From Argopecten irradians (Eukaryota; Mollusca; Bivalvia; Pectinida; Pectinidae), in the NCBI RefSeq assembly GCF_041381155.1, contig NC_091149.1, positions 11,424,609-11,488,608 of the forward strand: 64,000 nucleotides of DNA, written 5' to 3'. The translations under genes and the position numbers were made by a program. The notes beneath the pieces are model-generated. The model saw only the letters and a program-made list of their open reading frames with translations. It was not told where the DNA came from and did not search any database. This document shows, piece after piece, positions 22,973 to 33,063 of the stretch; position 1 is the first letter of the stretch, and each line of letters begins with the position of its first letter.

Positions 22973-23180
22973 ACACAGTCTTCCAATACGCCCACCTCGC
23001 ACATCACACAAGTTACACACTGCATTCATGGGAGGCCGTCCTTACATGACCATAGCTGTTAATAGGACGTTAATTAATCAAACAAACAAACAAACATACT
23101 CAAACAAACAAACAAACAAATCATGGGAGGCCGTCCTTAGATGACCCTGGGTGTTAATGGGGCGTTAACATAATCAACAA
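22973..23180 (-). repeat. SINE-like tail fragments, two in succession
   Basis: 22973-23096 is the 3' end of a copy with (CAAA)n tail. 23122-23180 repeats 'catgggaggccgtccttaga' and 'ggcgttaacataatcaac', a second degraded tail. Confidence 0.65.
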
Positions 23181-23364
23181 ACACGATATATAACATCCAA
23201 CTGGTCATGGATAACAATTTCTTGGGAATTTAATCACTTCCAGGCCACGGAGACGTACTTCCAAATTAATTTGAACACTTTTGTTGACAACTGGAAAGTT
23301 TATCTTTCTCAGCATATAAACTTTACAATATTTGCAACTTGCTTGCTATTGTGCAAAGTCTACG

Positions 23365-23965
23365 GATCCAATGCATCAATGAATGATTTGATGTTTATCA
23401 TTTTAGTCATTATCTGAATATTTTCTAGTTATAATGTCTCTTTCTATTTTGTCTTTTTAGGTATTACCTAAATCAGGATAGTAAATGTCCTCAATATATT
23501 TTTATCGCCTATCCATATTATCTTAGTTTTATTGACAGTAATTTTAGTCCAGATATTTTAGCAAGCCTTGTAAGATCATCTATAGAGCCATCTTAAGCTT
23601 TTTTGCACCATCCAAAATGAGAATAGTATTATCGGCATATTGGGAAACTTATAATGGACAATTATTTTACATTTATACCACAAAGACTTACATAATTTCT
23701 TAATCTAATCGCAAAAACCTCACACGAAATAAATATATCTGGAGCTAAGGGATCTCCTTTCCTACAGCCTCTTTTAATCTAGAAAAATGAAGATACAACT
23801 AACAACTAAAAATCAAGTATTAAAAGCATCATGGAAAAAAATCTTTGCGTATCGTTGGAGATAATGAAATATTGCTGAATTTGTGAACTTCTTTCATGTG
23901 CCTTTTAAATAAATGTCAAAGTTTGTACTTGTATTATTAATTATAGTTGTTTCTTGGATGACTTT
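23365..23965 (-). pseudogene. Fossil LINE reverse transcriptase
   Basis: On the minus strand: GCRKGDPLAPDIFISCEVFA (RT motif with QGDPL-type core, 23740-23770), then in another frame QYADNTILILDG (23606-23642). The latter is the catalytic YADD box, here YADN, so the second catalytic Asp is lost. In-frame stops and a frameshift confirm decay. Its upstream part (about 23940-24050) is shared with the right arm (52440-52570). Confidence 0.6.
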
Positions 23966-24056
23966 GGAACTATTCAGGTGAATCTATGGTGTAACTAAGT
24001 CGTCAATGGTTACGGTAGTTAGGCAAGAGTCTCCTAACTATTAAATACTACCATAC

Positions 24057-24345
24057 TGTAGTGCGAGTCGCTTACTTGTGTACACATGGCTGGGGACGTC
24101 GCGACTTTTTGGGTACACAAAAATAACTGCACGTTGGAAGCTCCATATTGGTTGACAAGTTACTTAGGGAGCAGACGATCGTCCCTCGGAGGAAGGCTAA
24201 TAACCCCTCGAGGGTTACTCATAATCAGAAACGAAGTACGAGTCGGTTTGGGACCAACTCTGTCTTTGAACAGTCATTTGTAGCTTATTTATGTTGATTA
24301 TTCTAAATATTCTTGATTGCCTCGGTCATACCGACAGGCACGACA
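24057..24345 (+). mobile_element. Ty3/gypsy-type LTR, left-arm copy
   Basis: A 289-bp block beginning TGTAGTGCGAG and ending GGCACGACA, followed at once by 'ttggcgacgaggataataat', the position and form of a primer-binding site in many metazoan Ty3/gypsy elements. The mirror copy is 52062-52344. The open frame inside (starting MAGDVATFWV) is not gene-like. No second LTR was found on the left arm. Confidence 0.55.
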
Positions 24346-24859
24346 TTGGCGACGAGGATAATAATTTGGCAGCGGTTTTCACCACTCAAGAACTTTGTTA
24401 GCCTATATGTGTATTGCACGGACGGCTGGCGATGATGGCCACGTGTCTCGAGCCAGGGATCGTTGACATTTAAATTTATTGTTACCTACTACATTTGAGT
24501 AGATCGTATACTTTATATTCAAGTCATTTCTTTTAGATTTTTAACGGAAAGTTTTGTTTGAAATACTATCTTTTACGAAAAAGTAACACTTTTTGGGGAA
24601 AAAAACGAACACGAAACATTGCTCTTTGTCATCTCATATCACCCTGTTACTGGTTTCGTCCACAATTTTACCCCCCATTTGAAAATACTCCCATGACATT
24701 TTCTGTCTTATGTGTTAATTAGGTTCAAAATTAAAATCCGGGAAAACAGTTTTTGAGTGACTTAAAAATAGAGAGTGCATGTAGCAACGGACCACTTCTT
24801 TGTTACTAAATTTTTGTATACCTAGTTATACATTTCCGGTTAATGATTCCTGAGTCAGA
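24346..24859. other. Gypsy leader and unassigned AT-rich DNA
   Basis: 24346-24472 is the post-LTR leader shared with the right arm ('gcacggacggctggcgatga', 'cacgtgtctcgagccaggga'). From 24472 the sequence is left-arm specific and I recognise nothing in it. Confidence 0.5.
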
Positions 24860-25320
24860 TAAAGTGAAAATCAGTGTACAGTAATAATTTCAGATGCTAA
24901 ATATCATGGTTACACCTTTTTAAATATTGATTGCCATGGTAACAAAACGGAGGCCTCTAATTGGCTGAATTTTAAATGATGTCAGAAATAAGTGAAAATT
25001 GGTATATTGAGGTTACGAGGTATGCTGAATAACATGGTATCTGGTATCACTTTCAAAAAAAATGGTTGCCATGGAAACGAAAGGAGGCCTCTGATTGGTT
25101 GACATTTAGATATTGTTAGATTTAAGTGAAAATTGGTATATAGGGGTTATTAAAGATGCTGAGTATCATGGAATCACTTCTTAGAAGATTGGTTGCCATG
25201 GAAACAAAATGGAGGTCTCTGATTGGTTGAAATTTAGTTATTATTAGATATATGTGAATTGGCACATATGAGTTATGAGGTATGCCGAATGAGATAGTAA
25301 ACAATTTTAAATTGCCATTG
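24860..25320. repeat. ~134-bp tandem repeat, 3 units, each with an X-box-like palindrome
   Basis: 'aagtgaaaatt(g)gtata' recurs near 24860 (diverged), 24990 and 25124, giving a ~130-134 bp period. Each unit carries 'tgccatgg' in a larger palindrome: ATTGCCATGGTAAC at 24930, GTTGCCATGGAAAC at 25065 and at 25192. Each also has 'gaggcctctgattggttga' (or variants) with an inverted CCAAT. No open frame. Confidence 0.7.
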
Positions 25321-25566
25321 TTTCGGAATAAATGCCGTTTGATTCTAACACTAACTGTTGTTTTATTATGGTGTCTATGTTCAATTTTAAATTTATGGTC
25401 AACTTGGGCAAATATTGATTTTTTTAGAAAATTTCCCTCGCTACATTTCAGCCTATGAAATGCTATTTTCCCGGATTTAATTTTTTTTTTAAATATCTGT
25501 TATAAGATTATACTTATGGTTTGTTTTTAAAATGGTTTAAAAGTGTGGAAAATAATTGAGGTTTTT

Positions 25567-26763
25567 AGGTCATCTGACCCGAAGTGTTGTTATTTTTCGG
25601 GCCGATCGGAAATCCAAGATGGCCGCCACACATTTTGTGAAAACACATTTTGAACTTCTTCTCAAGTTCTACCACTGCGATTTAGCTGAAACTTACATGA
25701 AATGATCTTGACATGGTCCCGACAAAGTGTTGTTATTTTTCGGGTCGATCTGAAATCCAAGATGGCCGCCACAGCTTCCATCTTGAAAATACATTTTGAA
25801 CTTCTTTTCAAGTTCTTCCTATACAATTTGGCTGAAACTTGAATGAAATGATCCTGACATGGTCTCGACAAAGTGTTGTTATTTTTCGGGTCGATCTTTA
25901 ATAAAGATGGCCGCCACAGCCGCCATCTTGAAAACACATTTTGAACTTCTTCTCAAGTTCTACTTGTGCGATTTGGCTGAATCTTGCATGATATGATCCT
26001 GACATGGTCCCTACAAAGTATTGCTATTTTTCGGGTCGATCTGAAATTCAAGGTGGCCGCCACAGCCGCCATCTTGAAAACACATTTTGAACTTCTTTTC
26101 AAGTTCTACTGGTGCGATTTGGCTGACACTTGCATGATAGGATCCTGACATGGTCCCGACAAAGTGTTGTTATTTTTCGGGTCGATCCGAAATCCAAGAT
26201 GGCCGCCACAGCCGCCATCTTGAAAAAAGGATTTTGAACTTCTTTTCAAGTTCTACCGATGCGATTTGACTGAAACTTGCAGGATATGATCCCAACATGA
26301 ACCCGACAAAGTGTTGGCATTTTTCGCGTTGATCCGTTATCCAAGATGGCCGTCACAGCCGCCATCTTGAAAACAGATTTTGAACTGCTTTTAAGTTTTA
26401 CCGATGCGATTTGGCTGAAACTACATGAAATGATCCTAACTTGATCCCGAAAAAAGTGTTGTTATTTTTTCGGGTCAATCCGAAATCCAAGATGGCCGCC
26501 ACAGCTGCCATCTTGAAAACACATTTTGAACTTCTTCTCAAGTTCTACCGGTGTGATTTAGCTGAAATTTGCATAAAATGATCCCAACATAGTGTTGTTA
26601 TTTTTCGGGTCGATCTGAAATCCAAGATGGCCGTCACAGCCGCCATCTTGAAAACAGATTTTGAACTTCTTCTCAAGTTCTACCGATGCCAAATCGAAGA
26701 TGGCTACCATGACACTATATCTAATTAATTTCCTATATGTTAAGGCCATTGGGCCTCTTGTTT
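25567..26763 (-). mobile_element. Pearl-like element with ~8 core repeats of ~145 bp
   Basis: One end is 'aggtcatctgacccgaagtg', a partial hairpin. The other is 'ttaaggccattgggcctctt'. The core unit ('gttgttatttttcgggtcga', 'aagatggccgccacagccgc', 'ttgaacttcttctcaagttc') repeats every ~145 bp from about 25583. Each unit holds an inverted pair of AAGATGG motifs. It lies in the left-arm block absent from the right arm. Confidence 0.75.
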
Positions 26764-27114
26764 GAAATAAAATTTGTTGGAAGAAATTGAAAATGATCCT
26801 GACATGGTCCTGAAAAAGTGACACCATATATAATTAAGTTTACTATTGCCAAGGTAGTCAGATAGCGTTAAGGCCCTTTGGGCCTCTTGTTTTGCTTCAA
26901 AATCAATTTGTCGTAAAAGTAATTCGTAGATATAATTATAAATGGATATAAAATAAAGAATGAAGTATATTTTAATATCAAAAACAATTAAAAGCATATG
27001 TTCAAAAGATGGACACAAGGGGTCCCCTTGCCACATACCCAAAGTAATTCTAGAAAACATCATTTCAGACCCTTTATGCCTTTTTAAAACATGCAAAATA
27101 AATAAAAAGTACAT
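26740..27114 (-). pseudogene. Fossil reverse transcriptase fragment with a pearl-like end
   Basis: On the minus strand, after KRHKGSEMMFSRITLG comes MWQGDPLCPSFEHMLL, which resembles the QGDPL motif region of non-LTR reverse transcriptases. Nothing else of the enzyme is recognisable. 26820-26895 is another pearl-type terminus ('ttaaggccctttgggcctct'). Confidence 0.35.
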
Positions 27115-27404
27115 AAAAAGTAGTTATGTACATAGACATTTAACACTGCAAAATTGAAAAAAAAATCGGCGCGTGGGCGGATTTCGCAACCCCACCTTCT
27201 TCATATGACGTACATTTTAGAAGTATCAACATTTTGGAGATTTCTTTGTGTAAATAACTTGTGAGCCATTTTTTCAACAGTTACGGTAATAACTGTACTA
27301 TTGTGGAATGTGCTGTTTCGAAGTTTCTGTTGATTAATTCTGAAACTCAAAAATTATTTTTGATTCGTATATTACTAACATTTTGGAACTTCAGCATGCA
27401 ATTT

Positions 27405-28027
27405 TTAGCTCACCTGGCCCGAAGGGCCAGTGAGCTATGTCATGGCGCGGTGTCGGTCTGTCCGTCAATATTTCATTTAAATTGCTACTAGTCATAGCGT
27501 TCTGCATGGATTGTAACCAAATTTGGCCACAAACATCCTTTGGGGAAGGGGAACAGAACTTTTATAAATTTTGGCTCTGCCCCCCGGGGGCAGGAGGGGC
27601 GGGGCCCAATAGGGGAAATAGAGGTATTCCTTTAAATCGCTACTAGTCATAAAGTTCTGCATGGAATTTTACCAAATTTTGACAGAAACATCCTTGGGGG
27701 AATAAAAACAGAGTTTGTATAAATTTCGGCTCTGACCCCCCGGGGGCGGGACCCAATAGGGGAAATAGGGTAAATTCCATAAATCGCTACTTGTCATAGA
27801 GTTCTGCATGGATTGTAACCGAATTTGGCCACAAACATCCTTGGGGGAAGGGGAACAGACCTTGTATAAATATTGGCTCTGGCCCTCCGGGGGCAGGACG
27901 GGTGCGGCCCGATAGGGGAAATAGAGGTAAATCCTATAAATCTCTACTTGTTCTAGAGTTCCTGTATTCAGAACATTACTTGGCATTACAAACCAGGTGA
28001 GCGATACAGGCCCTCTGGGCCTCTTGT
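27405..28027 (-). mobile_element. Short pearl-like element, ~3 core repeats, with an empty site in the right arm
   Basis: Begins 'agctcacctggcccgaaggg' (hairpin end), passes 'gccatgacata' in reverse and 'gacagaccgacaccgcg' in complement, three ~158-bp core units, and ends 'gatacaggccctctgggcct'. The right arm (about 51715-51730) reads straight through, 'gcatccaattttattctg' in complement, so the insertion site sits within a T run. Insertion between T and T fits Helentron-type targeting. Confidence 0.8.
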
Positions 28028-28245
28028 ATTCGTGTTGGTGCAGAAAACATTTCCTATTGCTAAATACGTTATGTAGTTAATGCAGTGACATTATATTGCC
28101 ATTATTCCGCATTATTGTGCTTTATGTGTAGATAAATATTGCTTTATTGTCGGTTTTGTAAAAACCTGTTTATTTTGTGAAGGACTGCTTTGCTTTTCTG
28201 TGGCATCTGTTACTTTACAAAAATTTGGTGCTTCAGTGCGGTACT

Positions 28246-28785
28246 TTTTTTTGTTTGTTTGTTTGTTTGTTTGATTTATTAACGTCCTATTAACAGCTAT
28301 GGTCATGTAAGGACGGCCTCCCATGTATGCGGTGTGTTGCGTGTATGTTGTGCGAGGTGAGTGTACTGGGAGACTGCGGTATGTTCGTGTTGTGTCTTCT
28401 TGTATAGTGGAACTGTTGCCCTTTTTATAGTGCTATATCACTGAAGCATGCCGCCGAAGACACCGAGCAACACACCCCACCCGGTCACATTATACTGACA
28501 ACGGGCGAACCAGTCGTCCCACTCCATGTATGCTGAACGCTAAGCAGGAGCAGAAACTACCACTTTTATAGACTTTGGTGTGTCTCGGCCAGGTGACAGA
28601 ACCCAGAGCCTTCCTCACAGGGGCGAACGCTCAACTCAAGGCCAAAAGTGAGGCGGTGCCAAGGGAGGCATTAGGAAAGATAAAGTCAGTTAGGAAGAAG
28701 AGAAAAGATAAGATCCTAAATTTAGTCGCCTTTTACGATCATGCAATAGGGGCAGCAGGTACAATTCTAACGCCCTACCTGCAGG
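28246..28785 (+). repeat. SINE-like repeat, full-length, 8-bp target duplication
   Basis: Exactly bounded by GCGGTACT at 28238-28245 and 28786-28793. The right arm near 51510 has the uninterrupted site. Length 540 bp: (TTTG)n at the left, GCCCTACCTGCAG hairpin at the right. Confidence 0.9.
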
Positions 28786-29035
28786 GCGGTACTGCTGATT
28801 ACGTGAGGATGTAACAACAGCTGTTGAGTAGTCGGCTGTAACTATATAATATTTCCTGCAAATTCAATTAATCAAAATTTCCAGGGGTTTCATTAAAATA
28901 TTTTATTATTGTCCTGTGTTGTGTTTATCAACCCCTGACCCAGACCATGAGTTTTCGCAATACCAATCAACTTCGCTACGTACGAGAAATTGCTCCAGTT
29001 ACTTAGAGTTTGAGCACGAGTAGCAAAGAAATATT

Positions 29036-30535
29036 ATGAAATTCCGAAACGATACACCGATCATGAAGGAAAACACAGATCAGATTAGCAGATTAAAAGT
29101 ATCTCTGAGTTATTTGAGCACGTCGACTTTACCGTGCAGATATGACAGTCACTCTCTCGACACAGGTTGTGAAGGGAAAGAGGAAGTTGGACGTAACAGA
29201 GATGCTGAACCTGATTTGAGGGGACTGCAGGATTTGTTTGTTTGTTTGTTTGTTTGATTAATTAACGTCCTATTAACAGCTATGGTCATGTAAGGACGGC
29301 CTCCCATGTATGCGGTGTGTTGCGTGTATGTTGTGCGAGGTGAGTGTACTGGGAGACTGCGGTATGTTCGTGTTGTGTCTTCTTGTATAGTGGAACTGTT
29401 GCCCTTTTTATAGTGCTATATCACTGAAGCATGCCGCCGAAGACACCAAGCAACACACCCCACTCGGTCACATTATACTGACAACGGGCGAACCAGTCGT
29501 CCCACTCCATGTATGCTGAACGCTAAGCAGGAGCAGAAACTACCACTTTTATAGACTTTGGTGTGTCTCGGCCAGGGGACAGAACCCAGAGCCTTCCTCA
29601 CAGGGGCGAACGCTCAACTCAAGGCCAAAAGTGAGGCGATGCCAAGGGAGGCATTAGGAAAGATAAAGTCAGTTAGGAAGAAGAGAAAAGATAAGATCCT
29701 AAATTTAGTCGCCTTTTACGATCATGCAATAGGGGCAGCAGATACAATTCTAACGCCCTACCTGCAGGGCCAGGACTGCAGGAACAAATCGATAAACTAC
29801 ATCAGCAGTATCGGTTGCCTATTTCTGTAAAGCTGAATGAACATCACACTTCTCATTGGTTGACCAAGTCTGAGCCTTGCTTGAGTAACGGTATGTCCCC
29901 ACGCCAATTAACAAGGACATTCCCTCCCAATAAGCAAAATGCTCAAGGGTACCATGAGGATGCTGGATATGTCCACAACGATCGTAAAATCCCTCGTTGG
30001 CCAATAGAGGACGACGAAGAAACGATGGAAACTATGACACTCCTAAAACTAGCAGATCAGTGCCGGCGACCTTTACGGCACAGATATCAGTTTACACAAT
30101 GTAAGACCTGCAACAGTGCCCAGAAATCTAGAGTTCAATGGGAAGTCAAGTTGGAAATTGTTCAAGACAAAGTTTACACGGTATGCGGATGCGGCTCATT
30201 GGACAGAGACAGAAAGGAAGGATGCTTTCTGTTGGAGTCTCTGCTGGCGACTATTATGATTTGCTAGAAGAGATGACGGCTAGCGAGGGCCTTACATTTG
30301 ATAGGATTATGAAGGAATTTGACAAGCGCTTCAAGGGAGAGGAACTGCCACAGACCCTTCAGGCATGTCTCGCGATTAGGCGGATCGTGTCCTCCTCCTA
30401 GCATTGAAGGCATTCAGAGGACTTTCAGAGGCATGGATAACAAAACATGCAATTATTCGCTTCTGTCTTGGTTGTCAAATCAAACAATTGAGAAATCAAT
30501 AACCGTGTCAGATGCCATAGAGACAATTGAGTGAC
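29036..30535 (+). pseudogene. Ty3/gypsy gag remains, left arm
   Basis: 29036-29230 and 29773-30188 together correspond to one continuous right-arm frame (50691-51158, minus), split here by a SINE-like insertion. Segments include HSLDTGCEGKEEVGRNRDAE and GYHEDAGYVHNDRKIPRWPI. Further on, 30246-30360 carries AGDYYDLLEEMTASEGLTFD and FDKRFKGEELPQ, which resembles the capsid-like part of Ty3/gypsy Gag. Frames change several times and stops intervene, so no Gag can be made. Gag would form the intracellular particle of the retrotransposon (family knowledge). Confidence 0.55.
29233..29772 (+). repeat. SINE-like repeat nested in gag, 11-bp target duplication
   Basis: Bounded by GGACTGCAGGA at 29222-29232 and 29773-29783. 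The right arm near 51075-51090 has a single GACTGCAGGA in an unbroken gag frame. 540 bp, with hairpin end and (TTTG)n end intact. Confidence 0.92.
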
Positions 30536-31002
30536 ACCAATGTATTGTCAAGTCAGTTAAGAGGCTTAGCCAACCATCCAAGAAAGAAGGTTACAGGGCT
30601 TACCAGTCTAGGATGTGGGAAAGTGTGGTGGTAAATTACGACTCATCGGATAAGGATGATATTCCTATTGTAAAACAGCTTAAACCACAGATGCGTCCTA
30701 CCCAGAGGACATACACCCCACCAAACGGAATAATCAAACCTGCTACCGCAAAGAACGAACAGTGATCTCCAGCGCCATCGCCAGGTTTAGAACAGGCCGT
30801 CACACATCTGAACAATAATGTATCCCAGCTATGCGATGCGATTCAGAACATGAACAAGAACATGGAAAGGCATTTCTTGGGAGATCGGAAAGGACATTAT
30901 ACAATTGATACCCTCATGATTGTGTGACATGACGATTTGACCACCCAAGAGTCGTTATATCACCCGAGGTTGACATGAAGACTCGAGGGGTGGTAAATCG
31001 TC

Positions 31003-31665
31003 ATGAGGAAACAAACCCTTCTCATGGGGAAGAGACCAACAATCAGCTTTCGAGCTGTTGAAAAAAAAGTTGGCGAATCCCTAGTGCTGGCAATACCAAA
31101 CACAGAGGATGAATTTGTGCTGGATACTGACGCGTCAGAGTATGTTATTGGTGGGGAGTTGCTACAGATCTGTTGTCAGATTAACTAAACAATTATGACA
31201 TTACCTTCTGGGCAGATCCTTCACTGTTAGAACTGACCATAACAGTCTAACTTGGCTTTCGCGCTTAAAGAGCTCCAAGGGCGACTAGCCCGCTTGATAG
31301 AGGAACTTAGCCAATACAATATGATAGTAACCCACCGGAAAGGTAAACATCATGGGAATGCAGACGCTCTTTCAAGAGTACCTGGTGACCTTTCCGTAGA
31401 TCATTATCAACCAGGATATCAGTCAGAAAGCTTGCCTTGTGCAGGGTGTAGGTATTGCCTGAAAGCACACTCGCACTGGACATCGTTCTTTGAGGACGTT
31501 GATTATGTTGTCCCGCTGGCACTCATAACTAGTCGCCTTGGAAGGACAAAAACGTCAAGTACAGACCCTGTTGGGAGTGGAACTACACCAATAGGAGAAA
31601 ACTTGACCAAAAGATACCCAACCGTCGAGCTATGCCTTACACGGGGTGAGCTGAACATTTTTTAA
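31003..31665 (+). pseudogene. Ty3/gypsy pol remains: RNase H region
   Basis: DEFVLDTDASEYVIGGEL (about 31108-31160) is the RNase H start with the TDAS motif. After a frame change, ELSQYNMIVTHRKGKHHGNA and DALSRVP (31303-31383) form its end, the HxxGKxNxxADALSR-type signature. Reverse transcriptase and integrase are not recognisable. The tail 31555-31660 is shared with the right arm (50540-50650), where 30188-31555 is missing. Confidence 0.6.
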
Positions 31666-31677
31666 TGAGGATGGAAA

Positions 31678-32150
31678 GAATAGTCGTCCCACTCCTTGTA
31701 TGCTGAGAAACCCCACTCGGTCAAATTATACTGACAACGGACCTGAAACAAACACTTTTGTAGACTTTGGTGTGTCTCGGCAAGGGGATAAAACCCAAAG
31801 CGAACCTCACAGGGGCGAACACCCAACGAAAGCCCAAAAGTGAGGCGGTGTCAAGGGAAGATGTTGGGAAGATAAGTCTGTTAGGAAGAAGAGAAAAGAT
31901 AAGATTCTAGATTTAGTCGCCTTTTACGATCATGCAATAGGGCAGCAGGTACCGTTCTAACGCCCTATCTGCAAACTTACAGAAAGTGTTGCACGTAACA
32001 CACGTCCCCTGCCGTCAAATCTATGGCAAATTATTATTATTACAGTCTCCAAAAATACGCACCTCGCATCACTTGCACACAACACACCGCATACATGGGA
32101 TGCCGTCCTTACATGAGCATAGCTGTTAATAGATCGTTAATTAATTACGC
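31678..32150. repeat. SINE-like fragments in both senses
   Basis: 31678-31975 is a degraded + copy ('actttggtgtgtctcggcaa' to 'gttctaacgccctatctgc'). 32036-32150 is a minus-sense tail ('acagtctccaaaaatacgca' to 'agctgttaatagatcgttaa'). Together they look like a broken, rearranged pair. Confidence 0.6.
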
Positions 32151-32575
32151 TATAGTTTTACGCGCAATTTTTGTCGATGTGAACATGTGTATTTTAGAAA
32201 ATTGTATTTACCATCGTTCATTTACCGCGCATTTTATGTGTACTTCGAGAGACATAGGCCTAGCTAATCAAAATCAAATTAAAAGAAATGTTTAGACGTA
32301 CGTATTTCCCTTGTCAAGAAGTCAGAAGCGTCGGTTTATTAATATATCATTAAACAAGTAGCTGCAATAAGTACACGTGTAATTTCTACAAAAATGCCGA
32401 CGCTGGAGACATCGTTCTCGCGTGCGTGTTCAACAAACGCCGAAAATTTAGAAATTAATGCAAATTAAATGAAATTGATATAGTGGTAAACAATGCTTTT
32501 ACTTATCATGTCCCCGTTTTTCGACTGAATGGTCAATGGGAGATAACTCTAACATACACTATGTTGTCGACGGAT

Positions 32576-32889
32576 ATTCGTGTTGTCTTTTTGTATAGTG
32601 GAACTGTTGCCCTTTTTATTGTGCTATATCACTGAAGCATGCCGCCGAAGACACCGAGCATCACACCCCACCCGGTCACATTATGCTGACAACGGGCCAA
32701 CCAGTCGTCCCATTTCCGCTATGCTGAGCGCTAAGCAGGAGCAGAAACTACCACTTTTATTTTGGTGAGGCATTAGGAAGGATAAAGTCAGTTTGGAAGA
32801 AGAGAAAAGATAAGATCCTAAATTTAGTCGCCTTTTACGATTATGCAATAGGTGCAGCAGGTACAATTCTAACGCCCTACCTACAGGGC
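32576..32889 (+). repeat. SINE-like repeat with internal deletion
   Basis: Runs from 'tattcgtgttgtctttttgt' to 'acgccctacctacagggcgg'. A ~90-bp stretch around the B-box-like region is deleted at 32760, and the tail end is missing. Confidence 0.7.
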
Positions 32890-33063
32890 GGAAGTTTTGG
32901 AGAACCAAGATATGTTATTACATAATTGAATGAAGTAGATTGACTTAACTTTTGTCCAAATATACATGTAGAATGTGAAAATTCTGATAATTTGTCTGAT
33001 GAAGATAGCATAAATTACGAGTCCGATTCGGAGTGAGGGCTGTCTCAATGTAGATCTACAATA

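Noticed and set aside
24086..24283. Paired open frames GGRLITPRGLLIIRNEVRVG in both arms
   Set aside because: They lie within the gypsy LTR. Their similarity is due to the duplication, not protein constraint.
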